Shown here one piece after another: positions 16,787 through 27,229 of a stretch of 64,000 nucleotides of DNA. Numbering within the stretch: the stretch's first letter is position 1; every line of letters starts with the position of its first letter. Below the pieces are notes generated by a model. It ran no database searches, was not told the DNA's origin, and saw only the letters and a list, made by a program, of their open reading frames with translations. The DNA lies in NCBI GenBank assembly GCA_047638715.1, contig JBLIMK010000006.1, positions 1 to 64,000 on the forward strand, given 5' to 3'. The DNA is from SHLQ01 sp047638715 (GTDB taxonomy: Bacteria > Actinomycetota > Acidimicrobiia > Acidimicrobiales > SHLQ01). The position numbers and the translations under genes are program-made.

Positions 16787-17541
16787 ATGGCCGCTCCGTT
16801 GTTCGAACTCACCAACGTGCACATCTCCACGCCTGACGGAATCGAGATCGTCAAAGGAGTCGATCTCACGGTCGACGCTGGCGAAGTGCATGCACTCATG
16901 GGACCGAACGGTTGCGGCAAATCAACGCTCGCCGCAGCGCTTGCCGGTAGCCCCGAATACGAGATCACCGCCGGCACGGTCAAGCTGCATGGCGACGATA
17001 TTGTCGACTGGGACCCCGACGTGCGAGCTCGCGCCGGGATCTTCCTCGCCTTTCAATATCCGCAGGCGATACCTGGCGTGTCGGTTAGAAACTTCTTGCA
17101 GCAAGCAGTGCAGGCACGGACGGGGAAAGACGTCTCGACGATCGAGATCTACATGTCCCTGACGGAGTGGATGGAAACACTCGGCATGGACACGGCGTTC
17201 ATGGATCGATTCCTCAACGAGGGATTCAGCGGTGGCGAGAAGAAACGAAACGAAATCTTGCAGCTGGCACTCCTCGAGCCGGAGATCGCGATCCTTGACG
17301 AAACCGACTCAGGGCTCGATATCGACGCACTTCGCATCGTCGCCGAAGGTGTCCAGGCAGTCCGAGCAAAGAAGACGGATATCGGCATCCTGACCATCAC
17401 CCACTACCAGCGGCTTCTCGACCACCTGCGTCCAGACCACGTGCACATCATGCGCGACGGAAAGATCGTGCAATCCGGGGGCATGGAACTCGTCGAGACC
17501 ATCGAGGCGGACGGCTTTGATTCGTTCGCCGGAGCCGACTG

Positions 17542-17542
<1 letters not shown>
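16787..17542 (+). CDS. sufC: Fe-S cluster assembly ATPase SufC (copy 1)
   Basis: 251 residues, a soluble ABC ATPase. Walker A is GPNGCGKST (~37-45), the Q-loop is FLAFQYP, the SufC-type signature is SGGEKKRNE, Walker B is AILDETDSG and the switch His is in THYQR. SufC drives the SufBCD scaffold that assembles Fe-S clusters. DETDSG in place of DEIDSG distinguishes it from the second SufC at 21868-22686. It is first in a plus-strand sufC-sufS-sufU unit; its TGA overlaps the sufS ATG by one base. Confidence 0.93.
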
Positions 17543-18780
<1,238 letters not shown>

Positions 18781-18795
18781 AAAGAACAGACCCTC

Positions 18796-19320
18796 ATGGC
18801 TGGCCTCGACGACCTCTACAAAGACATCATTCTCGATCACTATCGAAATCCACGGAATCGCGGCGAACTCCCACCTCCAGCGTGCAAAGCGGAAGGTTTC
18901 AACCCGTTGTGCGGAGACGAGATCGTGCTCTACGTCAGCATCGACGACGACGGTGTGATCACCGACATTGCGACCGGTGGTCAGGGATGCTCAATCAGTC
19001 AATCGTCGGCTTCGATGATGTCGGCAGCCGTGAAGGGCAAGACGGTCGAAGAAGCCCGTGAAATAACCGAGAAGTTCAAGGCCATGATGTCGATCCCTGG
19101 AAAGTCTTCCGAGGACTCACCAAGCGCCGAAGCTATTGCAGCAGCGAAGGCATCTGCCGGTTCAACAGACGTTAGTAGCGTCTCGACGGCTCCCGGAAAG
19201 CTGGATCTCTCCATGGGCGACCTCTCGGCGTTGCGAGGCGTGGTCAGGTTCCCGGTTCGCATCAAATGCGCAGTTCTTTCATGGAACACACTGCTCGAAG
19301 CGTTCGAGCAGGCCTCCTAG
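18796..19320 (+). CDS. sufU: Sulfur-transfer/scaffold protein SufU
   Basis: 174 residues, an IscU-like fold. Three conserved zinc/sulfur-binding Cys are visible: NPLCGDE (~40), GQGCSISQSS (~65) and IKCAVLSWNTL near the C-terminus. The last lies after the ~20-residue Gram-positive SufU insertion. This copy has a longer insertion (residues ~95-135) rich in Ser, Ala and Gly. SufU takes persulfide sulfur from SufS by a zinc-ligand swap. It is last in the plus-strand suf unit and converges on gmd. Confidence 0.93.
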   Translation: MAGLDDLYKDIILDHYRNPRNRGELPPPACKAEGFNPLCGDEIVLYVSIDDDGVITDIATGGQGCSISQSSASMMSAAVKGKTVEEAREITEKFKAMMSIPGKSSEDSPSAEAIAAAKASAGSTDVSSVSTAPGKLDLSMGDLSALRGVVRFPVRIKCAVLSWNTLLEAFEQAS

Positions 19321-19329
19321 GAGCACCCG

Positions 19330-20295
19330 TCAGGCCGATCGAGCGAGCCTGCGCAGGTCGGCTTCGACCATCTCGTGAATGAGCTGATCGAAGCCTATGG
19401 TCGGCTCCCAGCCGAGCTCTTCTCTCGCCAGGGTCGAGTCGCCGATGAGTAGGTCGACTTCAGCCGGTCGGTAGAACTTTGGATCGACCGACACGTACTG
19501 TTCCCAGTCGAGACCGGCGGCCGAGAACGCAATCTCGCATAACTCTCGAACGGAATGGGTCACACCCGTCGAAATCACGTAGTCCTTCGGTGCGTCGAGC
19601 TGAAGCATCCGCCACATCGCGTCGACGTAGTCCGCGGCATGACCCCAGTCGCGGCGAGCGTCCAGATTCCCGAGCAGCAACTCGGACTGCATACCGAGCT
19701 TGATTCGTGCCACCGAGTTCGTGACCTTTCGGGTAACAAACTCGGTTCCGCGACGTGGACTCTCGTGGTTGAACAGAATCCCTGAGGAGGCGTACATGTC
19801 ATAGCTCTCGCGATAGTTAACCGTGATCCAATGCCCGTAGACCTTGGCAACTCCGTAGGGGCTACGCGGGTGGAACGGGGTCAACTCGGTCTGGGGAACC
19901 TCGGCGGCCTTGCCAAACATCTCGCTCGACGAAGCCTGGTAGAACCTGGCGTCGGGCTGAACCATTCGGATCGCATCGAGCAACCGGGTCACCCCGAGTG
20001 CAGTGATCTCTCCGGTGAGCACGGGCTGGCCGAAGGACGTTTGCACGAACGACTGTGCGGCGAGGTTATAGATCTCGTCTGGTTCGTGCTCGCGAAGGAC
20101 ATGCACCATCGACGCGCCATCGATCAGGTCACCTTGGGCGAGTTCGATGTCGTCCTGAATGTGGTCGATGCGTTCGAAGTTGACGGTGCTCGATCTCCGG
20201 AGCATCCCGACGACGTCATACCCTTTCTCGAGGAGGAACTCCGCAAGATATGAGCCGTCCTGTCCGGTGATTCCGGTGATCAGGGCCTTTGGCAT
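19330..20295 (-). CDS. gmd: GDP-mannose 4,6-dehydratase
   Basis: 321 residues from the ATG at 20295. The frame stays open to ~20997 upstream but that part is not conserved and overlaps the lipoprotein gene. It is an extended SDR: TGITGQDGSYLAEFLLEKGY for NADP, SSSEMFG with the catalytic Ser/Glu, the YGVAK Tyr/Lys pair and NHESPRRGTEFVTRKVT, a Gmd hallmark. It converts GDP-D-mannose to GDP-4-keto-6-deoxymannose, a precursor of fucose, rhamnose or related sugars. It sits ~4 kb from the polysaccharide genes and probably supplies them. It is divergent from the propeller lipoprotein. Confidence 0.93.
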   Translation of the reverse strand: MPKALITGITGQDGSYLAEFLLEKGYDVVGMLRRSSTVNFERIDHIQDDIELAQGDLIDGASMVHVLREHEPDEIYNLAAQSFVQTSFGQPVLTGEITALGVTRLLDAIRMVQPDARFYQASSSEMFGKAAEVPQTELTPFHPRSPYGVAKVYGHWITVNYRESYDMYASSGILFNHESPRRGTEFVTRKVTNSVARIKLGMQSELLLGNLDARRDWGHAADYVDAMWRMLQLDAPKDYVISTGVTHSVRELCEIAFSAAGLDWEQYVSVDPKFYRPAEVDLLIGDSTLAREELGWEPTIGFDQLIHEMVEADLRRLARSA

Positions 20296-20394
20296 TCGCT
20301 CAGTCTCCTGTTGATCGAGACAGACGACAACACCAGCGATCAGCAATGACCCAACCTCCCACAATTTCGAATTCGTCGGATCTATGCTGTCGCG

Positions 20395-21846
20395 ATGGGC
20401 AAACGTTGCCGCTTGGCAGCGTGGGGGGCGACGTTCGCCCTGTTCGTCGCTGCCTGCACTGCGACTGAAGCGCCTACCTCTTCTCGACCGGCCGCCGAAG
20501 CTTCGCGTCCCGCGTCGACTTCGCAATCGTCGATTCCCACCGCGGTTACCTTCCCCCATTCGCTTGCCGACGCCAGCTTTGTTCACGCAGCACTTCCCGA
20601 CGGCCCGTGTGCCGCAGGCGACAACGCACACATTTCTGTCTTCGATTCGGCGAACGGAGATGAAACGTGGTCCTTCCCAATTCCTCGGCCGAGCAACACC
20701 TCTATCATCGACGGCTCCGTGGCTTACGTTTCGTTCCGCTGGGACCGTGGTCAACATCCAGGAGTCGGAGCAATCGATCTCGCTGGACAAGCTCCACTCT
20801 GGCAACGCTTTCTCACTTCTGAGGCAGAGCAGATGGCCGTCACAGATGCTGGCTTGATCGTGGTCACTCGTGACGATGTGAGAGCGATAGATATCGAGAC
20901 CGGCGAAGACCTCTGGGTGAACAACAGCCAATTCGACTTCAGCCGCGTGGCACTCGCCGATGATGCAGCATTCGCGATCGACAGGGTGGGTGTCCACGCG
21001 ATCGACTACTCGACGGGTGCGGTCATGTGGCGCCTAGAGGTAGAGCGCCCCGACGCGGTCGCAGCCCGAGGCAAGACCATGGCAGTCGCTGCCGGCACCA
21101 GACTCATTGCGGTCGACACGTCTCGTCAGGGCCGACTGTTCGACGTGCAGGTCAACCGGCTCGGAGCCGGGCAAATCTGGGTCACGCCGACCGCCATCTC
21201 CTTTGAACTCTCGCCGAATACTGCACCCGGTGGCGGTGTGGCTTCCCTGGATCGAAACTCTGGAGTCGAGAAGTGGCGTGCCACCGGAATCGGCGAAGCT
21301 CAATGGGTCGGCGATCGTCAACTCATTGCATCAACAGCGAGTGGTGAGCCCGCCCCCGCTCAGCCGTTCGCGCTCTTCGCCCTCGACGCCACGACCGGCG
21401 AGGAGATCTGGCGTGTCCCCGCGACAGCGCAAGCATTCGAGAGCGTGCTCGGAACGTCGAGCGACCGCTTGGTGACCATCGACCCACACCCTGCAGTTTC
21501 GGGCCTGCACCGAATCCGCGTGATCGATGCTCCTACCGGTGAGCTGATCTGGGAAACCAGTTCGGACAGTACCTTCGATGGGGCTGTGGTCGAGGCTGGC
21601 ACGTTCGTGACCGCATACGCCTCGAGCAGCTCACTCAGCACCGATCGAGGGCGGGTGTCAATGTTGCTCGGTGCCGATAGCCCATGGGAGGTCACACGAT
21701 CAGATGGCATCGCCCAGGCGCCCCTTCTCACGCCTCATGGGCTCGTTGTGATCTCGGGAGAACGGACGCCGACGTGTGTCGGTCGCGCTCTGGGTGAACC
21801 GGTAGGACAGTCTCAAGTCCTTGGAGCGACAGCGATCAATGACTGA
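20395..21846 (+). CDS. Secreted PQQ-type beta-propeller lipoprotein
   Basis: 483 residues. The N-terminus is a lipoprotein signal ending in VAAC (Cys21), followed by a Ser/Thr/Pro linker. The body has repeated blade motifs of the quinoprotein-like propeller: AIDIETGEDLWV, AIDYSTGAVMW, SLDRNSGVEKW, ALDATTGEEIWR and VIDAPTGELIWE. Such lipoproteins sit on the outer face of the membrane and are usually structural or binding modules; the Trp-docking repeats alone do not imply PQQ binding. It converges on sufC copy 2. Function unknown. Confidence 0.82.
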   Translation: MGKRCRLAAWGATFALFVAACTATEAPTSSRPAAEASRPASTSQSSIPTAVTFPHSLADASFVHAALPDGPCAAGDNAHISVFDSANGDETWSFPIPRPSNTSIIDGSVAYVSFRWDRGQHPGVGAIDLAGQAPLWQRFLTSEAEQMAVTDAGLIVVTRDDVRAIDIETGEDLWVNNSQFDFSRVALADDAAFAIDRVGVHAIDYSTGAVMWRLEVERPDAVAARGKTMAVAAGTRLIAVDTSRQGRLFDVQVNRLGAGQIWVTPTAISFELSPNTAPGGGVASLDRNSGVEKWRATGIGEAQWVGDRQLIASTASGEPAPAQPFALFALDATTGEEIWRVPATAQAFESVLGTSSDRLVTIDPHPAVSGLHRIRVIDAPTGELIWETSSDSTFDGAVVEAGTFVTAYASSSSLSTDRGRVSMLLGADSPWEVTRSDGIAQAPLLTPHGLVVISGERTPTCVGRALGEPVGQSQVLGATAIND

Positions 21847-21867
21847 GCTGATCGGCAACCACGGGGT

Positions 21868-22686
21868 TTAGCCCTCGTGAAGGTGGAGGTCCTCAGCGAA
21901 CGTCGTGTCACCAAAGGGATTGTGGAATGCAGCGAACCCCGTGTCTTGTTCGACGGTGTGCGCCCACTCGCCATAGCCGGTCTTTTCGAGTTCCTCGGCA
22001 AGTTCTGGGCCACCCGAGGTTTGGATGATTCCAGCGGCAAAAACGTGGACCCGATCTGGTTTTAGCTCTTCGAAGAGTCGCTTGTAGTGGGTGATCGCCA
22101 AAACACCGAGCGGCTCATCGGCATTCGTTGCCTCTTCGACACGCCTGGTAACCGCACGCATCGCGTCCACATCAAGCCCCGAGTCGATCTCGTCAAGGAT
22201 GGCAAACTTCGGAGCGAGGACGCCGAGCTGGACCGTTTCATTGCGCTTCTTCTCGCCTCCGGAAAGGTCGACGTTGAGCGGCCGCGTGATGAGTGCAGGA
22301 TCGAAGCCGATCCGTTCTGCCTCCGAAGCAATGTTTGCTCGCACGGCAAGTTCATCGCGGCCGGCGGCAACCGCAGAGGCTGACAACATTGCTTCGAGCG
22401 AGACACCAGGGACCGGGGTCGGATATTGCATTGCCAGAAAGAGTCCGGCGCGTGCTCGCTCCCATGCGGCAAGTTCGAGGAGTTGCACACCATCGAGGGT
22501 GACCGAGCCGCTGGTGACCGTGTAGCCAGGTTTGCCGGTGATGACGTGACTGAGTGTCGACTTTCCGGAGCCATTTGGGCCCATGACGGCATGAACTTCG
22601 CCGCTTCGGATCGTCAGCGATACCCCGTTGATAATTTTCTTCTTGCCCACCGAGGCGTGCAGATCGGAAATCACGAGCTCGCTCAT
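21868..22686 (-). CDS. sufC: Fe-S cluster assembly ATPase SufC (copy 2)
   Basis: 272 residues. It has GPNGSGKST (Walker A), SGGEKKRNE (signature), AILDEIDSG (Walker B) and THYKR (switch). The ~25-residue C-terminal extension (WAHTVEQDTG and onward) is absent from copy 1. Its start overlaps the Rieske stop as ATGA, and that gene overlaps sufD, so this SufC is translated with SufD and is the likely partner in the SufBCD complex. A second SufC in one locus is unusual; see findings. Confidence 0.93.
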   Translation of the reverse strand: MSELVISDLHASVGKKKIINGVSLTIRSGEVHAVMGPNGSGKSTLSHVITGKPGYTVTSGSVTLDGVQLLELAAWERARAGLFLAMQYPTPVPGVSLEAMLSASAVAAGRDELAVRANIASEAERIGFDPALITRPLNVDLSGGEKKRNETVQLGVLAPKFAILDEIDSGLDVDAMRAVTRRVEEATNADEPLGVLAITHYKRLFEELKPDRVHVFAAGIIQTSGGPELAEELEKTGYGEWAHTVEQDTGFAAFHNPFGDTTFAEDLHLHEG

Positions 22687-23021
22687 TTTTCGTCTCCGTG
22701 GATCGTTACGAAGACTTCGGTGCCGCGAACTTCGACCTCATGGCCAGCAACAGGCTTCGTCGCTGGAAACGTGAGCGCTGCTCCAGTTTCGAGAGAAAAA
22801 AGCGCACCGTGGCGAGGACACTCGATCGTTCGATCGTCGGGCTCGAGATAGCCGCCAGCGAGCGACACTTGTGCATGGCTACACGTGTCGTCGATCGCGA
22901 ACCATTCGTCGTCAATCCGGGCATACGCGATCGCACGTCCATCGATTTCGGCTACTCGGACATCGCCACTCGTTAACGAATCGACGTCGCACAACTTGAC
23001 CGTGCTGGGATCGGTGCTCAT
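22683..23021 (-). CDS. Rieske [2Fe-2S] protein of the suf operon
   Basis: 112 residues, one Rieske domain with both cluster motifs: CSHAQ (CxH, ~42) and CPRHGALF (CxxH, ~64), the bis-Cys/bis-His ligands. It resembles the small non-haem ferredoxin component that lies between sufD and sufC in many actinobacterial suf operons. It may supply electrons or protect the assembly complex. It overlaps both neighbours by 4 nt (ATGA). Confidence 0.92.
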   Translation of the reverse strand: MSTDPSTVKLCDVDSLTSGDVRVAEIDGRAIAYARIDDEWFAIDDTCSHAQVSLAGGYLEPDDRTIECPRHGALFSLETGAALTFPATKPVAGHEVEVRGTEVFVTIHGDEK

Positions 23022-24259
23022 GAGGCGACCTCCGATGCGGCTCGATCTGCGGCGAGGGCGTCGTCGATGATGGATTGCATCTCGCTCCTGACAGCCTCGA
23101 CCGGCAGCAGCGCAATTACTTCGGCGAAGAAACCCGAGACGAGCAGCTGTTCGGCAACAACCGTGGGCACGCCTCTGCTCTCGAGGTAGAAGCGCTGATC
23201 TTCATCGATCTCGCCGACCGTCGAGGCATGACTGCACGACACTTGGTTCTGCTCGATCTCAAGGTTCGGCACCGAGTAGGCCCAGGCACCTTTGGAGAGT
23301 TTGAGGTTTCGGTTGGTCTGGAAGGCATTTGTTCCCGGGGCGCTCTCGGCGACCTTGATCAGCCCGGTGTACACGGACTGGGCGTCACCGGTCACGGCTC
23401 CCTTGAAGAGAAGATTCGAGGTTGTGTCCGGTGCAGCGTGTTCTTGGAAAGTACGAAAGTCGAGCATCTGTGACCCGTCGCCGAAGTAGGCCGACAGCAG
23501 ATCGCCGCTCGCTCCCTGGCCAATGAGACGACAGTCGGCACGGGTTCGAGCGTAGGAACCACCAAAAGCCGCAACCGAGGACATGACGTGGGCCTGCTTA
23601 TCGGCCTGAGCAATGTGGTGTTCGAGGCATGCAGTATTGGGTCCGAGTTGTTGAATTGTAAGGTATGCGACACGAGCATCCGGCGAAGCAGCGAGCTCGA
23701 CCGTCGGTACCACGAGCTGTGATGCATCTGCTGAACGCCGACGTTCCAAGACGGTCACGGCCGCACCGTTGCCGGCGCGAATGATCGTGTGCGGACAGGT
23801 CAGCCCGCCCTCGAGATCGGAGTACACGTCGATGACGATCGGCGAATCGATATGGGCTCCACGTGGCACGTCGATGACAACCGCATCGGAGATATTCGCA
23901 TCGTGCAAATGTGCAACTGCGTCGATAGGTAGACCACGCACGCTGTTGAGTAGCGCTTCCCCATCGGCGTGCTCGCTGATGGTTTGTACGGTCGCATTGC
24001 CCAATGAATCGGCTCGGTCGATCGAGACGACACGGCCGTCGCGAACGACGACGGTTGCCGCAGCACCGCTTATCTCGAGCGGGTCGATCATCGAACTTGC
24101 GAACTCGGGAGCGACGAACGCGGAGAGGTCGATTTCGGAAATGCGGCTGTAGCGCCAGACTTCGTCGGCATCGGAAGGGGCCTCGGCATCCGCGAAACGC
24201 GTGGCGGCCAAGGCTCGCAACGCGTCGAGCCACGGGGCGAGGGTCAAGGCAGTAGACAT
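23018..24259 (-). CDS. sufD: Fe-S cluster assembly scaffold protein SufD
   Basis: 413 residues from the ATG at 24259 (GGGGG just upstream; a TTG at 24268 is the alternative). It has the right-handed beta-helix body of the SufB/D family and the conserved C-terminal block EQNQVSCSHASTVGEIDED followed by LESRGVPTVVAEQLLVSGF, including the SHASTVG motif with the interface His. SufD pairs with SufB on SufC2 to build clusters. It overlaps the Rieske gene; sufB lies 1.46 kb upstream, not adjacent as usual. Confidence 0.93.
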   Translation of the reverse strand: MSTALTLAPWLDALRALAATRFADAEAPSDADEVWRYSRISEIDLSAFVAPEFASSMIDPLEISGAAATVVVRDGRVVSIDRADSLGNATVQTISEHADGEALLNSVRGLPIDAVAHLHDANISDAVVIDVPRGAHIDSPIVIDVYSDLEGGLTCPHTIIRAGNGAAVTVLERRRSADASQLVVPTVELAASPDARVAYLTIQQLGPNTACLEHHIAQADKQAHVMSSVAAFGGSYARTRADCRLIGQGASGDLLSAYFGDGSQMLDFRTFQEHAAPDTTSNLLFKGAVTGDAQSVYTGLIKVAESAPGTNAFQTNRNLKLSKGAWAYSVPNLEIEQNQVSCSHASTVGEIDEDQRFYLESRGVPTVVAEQLLVSGFFAEVIALLPVEAVRSEMQSIIDDALAADRAASEVAS

Positions 24260-24309
24260 GGCCCCCAAGACTATCGGCGGGATTACTCAGAAAGCCTTGC
24301 GCCAAGAGG

Positions 24310-24684
24310 TCACTCGCGCTTCTTACGACGGTCGAAGAATTTGGAGATACGACCCCTTTGGGATCGCTCTTGTTCAGCGAGGCGCTTGGCATCGACCTCA
24401 GCGCGAATCTCTGGGCCAGCGTTGTTCACAATGTCCTCAGCAGCGTCGAGGAGCGCGGCGATACTGGCGTCCTCGCCGAGGCCCTCGGGCTCGGGCGGTG
24501 TCGCAGGGGTGACGAGTGTTCCGTGACTCCAGGCAACGTCGGCAAGGCGGCGGTCGTATTTCGGACAATCGTCGGGACAGCGCCAGGGTGCTTCCGGCGC
24601 GAGATCGAGGTCGCACTTGCGAACGGTGTCCCCGCTCGGGTATGAACGGCTCTCGAAATACTTGCAGTCCTGTCTCATCGGCAT
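24310..24684 (-). CDS. Small Cys-rich protein, unknown function
   Basis: 124 residues. The N-terminal ~45 residues carry four Cys (DCKYFESRSY, VRKCDLDLAPEAPWRCPDDC) that could bind zinc or an Fe-S cluster. The C-terminus is acidic and then strongly basic (ISKFFDRRKKRE). No signal peptide is present. It lies 50 bp upstream of sufD on the same strand, so an Fe-S-related role is conceivable, but that is position only. Confidence 0.65.
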   Translation of the reverse strand: MPMRQDCKYFESRSYPSGDTVRKCDLDLAPEAPWRCPDDCPKYDRRLADVAWSHGTLVTPATPPEPEGLGEDASIAALLDAAEDIVNNAGPEIRAEVDAKRLAEQERSQRGRISKFFDRRKKRE

Positions 24685-24757
24685 ACACCCATGATGCCGT
24701 ACGAGAGCGGTCAGCCGACAGCGCTGAGCGCGAACTTCCCGGGATCTTTCAGAATAT

Positions 24758-25450
24758 TCAGGATCCTGAAGACGCGCCGAGCATCACGATTATGGTCCTC
24801 GCGAGAAAACGAAGGTCGCTTCCGAACGTCAACGAGTTCACATATTCGACGTCGAGTTCGAGGCCGTCGCGAAGGTCACCGTTATATCGAAGATCCGACA
24901 CCTGATAGGGCCCCGTCATACCGGGCCGTACTTCGTGTCGTACGTGGCGAAGGTAACCCCGCTGTTTCGCTACCCCCACGAGCTCAGGGCGTGGGCCCAC
25001 AAGGCTCATCTCGCCGCGCAGCACGTTGATGAGCTGTGGCAACTCGTCAAGGCTGAGCTTTCGGAGAAGGCGACCAAAGCCCGTATGTCGAGGGTCGTTG
25101 TCGTCTTTGTGGGTGTTGCGCCGGTCTGTATCGTCTGGCAATTCGACTTCGGACTGACGGCGATCGGGTCGCATTGTTCTGAACTTGTAGATCGTAAACG
25201 GCGCACCACCAACGCCGATCCTCTGTTGGGAGTACAAGACGCTCTTTCCGAGTCCGAAGCGCACCGCGACCGCAACTCCAAGAAACGCGGGCGATGACAG
25301 GAGCAGAAAGAATGAGCCAAGCACGATGTCGAATGGTCGTTTAAGGCGTCGTTCATACAACGACTGCGCGCGGACGACTCGAAGGTCCTCGGACGGCACA
25401 AATATGAGGCCGTCCGATGCGCTATCTATCCTGTTTACGTTGTCCAACAT
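24758..25450 (-). CDS. Exopolysaccharide priming sugar transferase (bacterial sugar transferase family)
   Basis: About 230 residues from the ATG at 25450 (GGTGAG upstream; GTG 25468 is also possible). One membrane hairpin (FDIVLGSFFLLLSSPAFLGV) precedes the catalytic domain. Its markers are SQQRIGVGGAPFTIYKFRTM, RLLRKLSLDELPQLINVL and EMSLVGPRPELV. Such enzymes (WbaP/PglC-type monotopic phosphoglycosyl transferases) attach the first sugar phosphate to undecaprenyl phosphate. The N-terminal CoA-binding-like and four-TM region of long WbaP forms is absent. It sits between sufB and sufD, an odd place, but serves the polysaccharide genes nearby. Confidence 0.9.
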   Translation of the reverse strand: MLDNVNRIDSASDGLIFVPSEDLRVVRAQSLYERRLKRPFDIVLGSFFLLLSSPAFLGVAVAVRFGLGKSVLYSQQRIGVGGAPFTIYKFRTMRPDRRQSEVELPDDTDRRNTHKDDNDPRHTGFGRLLRKLSLDELPQLINVLRGEMSLVGPRPELVGVAKQRGYLRHVRHEVRPGMTGPYQVSDLRYNGDLRDGLELDVEYVNSLTFGSDLRFLARTIIVMLGASSGS

Positions 25451-25548
25451 CTTCTTCTCACCCGTCACTCAGTGAGGTGACAAATTCACTGTACGTCACA
25501 AGCCATAACCCTTGCCTGGGGGAAAAGGCCTAACCGGTCCCACCAAGA

Positions 25549-25564
25549 GTGGACTTTCGGCCAC
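25549..25564. promoter_or_regulatory. Imperfect palindrome GTGGACTTTCGGCCAC upstream of the sugar transferase
   Basis: A 16-bp imperfect palindrome lies ~100 bp upstream of the sugar transferase start in the sufB-transferase gap. Its GGACTTT core recalls binding sites of LuxR-type (DevR/DosR-like) regulators. On the minus strand, GAAAGT recurs 10 bp further upstream. The assignment is by resemblance only. Confidence 0.3.
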
Positions 25565-25715
25565 TTTCGACAGCGTGGCGTACCCGCGGCATCATAGGGC
25601 CGCGGTAGCTTCGACGCTTCATCCGACGCTTGGAAGCTGGCGAACAAGGCGCGCAAACGGGCGGGTATTCCGAACACTCGCTGCATCTAGCCGACAGATC
25701 TCGCCGACAGGTCTC

Positions 25716-27119
25716 TTAACCGACGGAGCCTTCCATCTGTAGCTCGATCAGGCGGCTCCACTCGACGGCGTATTCCATTGGCAGCGTGCGGGTGATTGGC
25801 TCGATGAAGCCGTTCACGATCATGCCCATGGCTTGCTCCTCGGAGAGGCCTCGGCTCATCAGGTAAAAGAGCTGTTCGTCGGCAACCTTCGAGACGGTGG
25901 CCTCGTGGCCAACGACCGCGTCTTGGGAACCAATCTCCATGTAGGGGTAGGTGTCACTGATCGAGTCCTCGTCAAGAATGAGGGCGTCGCATTGCACGTG
26001 GCTCTTGCAGCCGTACGCGTCTTCATCGATATGGACGAGGCCTCGATAACTTGTGCGACCTCCGTCGGAGCTGATCGACTTGCTGACGATCTTCGATGTG
26101 GTTTCGGGTGCAGCGTGCACCATCTTGGCGCCTGCGTCCTGATGCTGGCCGTTGCCTGCGTAGGCGACAGAAAGGACCTCACCTGATGCCTTTGGCCCGA
26201 CCATGACAACGGATGGGTACTTCATGGTGAGGCGGCTGCCGATATTGCCATCGATCCATTCCATGTGACCTTCGGCGTAGACCTTTGCCCGCTTGGTCAC
26301 CAGGTTGAAGACGTTGTTCGACCAGTTCTGGATCGTGGTGTAGGTGACGCGTGCACTGTCCTTGACGATGATCTCGACCACAGCCGAGTGCAAGGAGTCG
26401 CTCGTGTACACCGGTGCCGAGCAGCCCTCGATGTAATGCAGTGACGAACCTTCGTCGGCAATGATGAGCGTGCGCTCGAACTGGCCCATGTTCTCCGCGT
26501 TGATACGGAAGTACGCCTGCAGCGGTTGGTCGACATGTACGCCGGGCGGAACATAAATAAAGCTGCCGCCGGACCATACGGCCGAGTTGAGTGAGCTGAA
26601 CTTATTGTCGTTCGGCGGGATGATCGTGCCGAAGTATTCCTTGACGAGCTCGGGATGCTCGCGGAGTGCAGTATCCATGTCGCAGAAGATCACACCGAGT
26701 TCTTCGAGGTCTTCACGGTTGCGGTGGTACACAACTTCGGACTCGTATTGGGCGGTGACACCGGCGAGGTACTTGCGCTCGGCCTCGGGGATACCCAACT
26801 TCTCGTAGGTGTCTTTGATCGCCTGCGGGATGTCGTCCCAGTCGTTGGAGACATTCTCGGTCGGTTTGATGTAATAGAAGATCTCGTCGAAGAAGATCTC
26901 GGAGGTGTCGCCGCCCCAATGTGGCATTGGACGGTTCTCGAAACGGCTAAACGACTTCAGGCGGAAGTCGCGCATCCACGCTGGCTCGCCCTTCATCCAC
27001 GACATCTCGTTGATGATGTCGGTGTTGAGGCCACGCTTCGGCTTATAGATGTAGTCCTCTTCGTCGGACCACCCAAGCTCGTACTTACTGAGATCGACAC
27101 CGATGTCTGCTGTGCTCAT
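25716..27119 (-). CDS. sufB: Fe-S cluster assembly scaffold protein SufB
   Basis: 467 residues from the ATG at 27119, with AAAGGCTCC about 5 nt upstream; the upstream extension to 27200 is not conserved. Family markers are YELGWSDEEDYIYKPKRGL, WMKGEPAWMRDFRLK, FIYVPPGVHVDQPLQAYFRI, IEGCSAP, the YTTIQNWSNNV block, and the C-terminal region containing CDALI. SufB is the scaffold on which clusters are built with SufC and SufD. It is divergent from a decayed RTX gene, and is separated from sufD by the sugar transferase and the Cys-rich gene. No SufR-like regulator gene is visible. Confidence 0.95.
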   Translation of the reverse strand: MSTADIGVDLSKYELGWSDEEDYIYKPKRGLNTDIINEMSWMKGEPAWMRDFRLKSFSRFENRPMPHWGGDTSEIFFDEIFYYIKPTENVSNDWDDIPQAIKDTYEKLGIPEAERKYLAGVTAQYESEVVYHRNREDLEELGVIFCDMDTALREHPELVKEYFGTIIPPNDNKFSSLNSAVWSGGSFIYVPPGVHVDQPLQAYFRINAENMGQFERTLIIADEGSSLHYIEGCSAPVYTSDSLHSAVVEIIVKDSARVTYTTIQNWSNNVFNLVTKRAKVYAEGHMEWIDGNIGSRLTMKYPSVVMVGPKASGEVLSVAYAGNGQHQDAGAKMVHAAPETTSKIVSKSISSDGGRTSYRGLVHIDEDAYGCKSHVQCDALILDEDSISDTYPYMEIGSQDAVVGHEATVSKVADEQLFYLMSRGLSEEQAMGMIVNGFIEPITRTLPMEYAVEWSRLIELQMEGSVG

Positions 27120-27229
27120 CACGGAGCCTTTCGAGAATTGGATCCTTGTCTCAGAGGCTACCGCCCCTGGTTGTACCCGGGGTGGTCGAGGCTTCGCCAC
27201 AACACTATTTGTCTACTGCTCTTGGTGAG

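Noticed and set aside
20296..20997. Upstream extension of gmd to 20997
   Set aside because: Gmd begins at the conserved KALITGITGQDG. The extra ~234 residues overlap the divergent lipoprotein gene and look non-coding.
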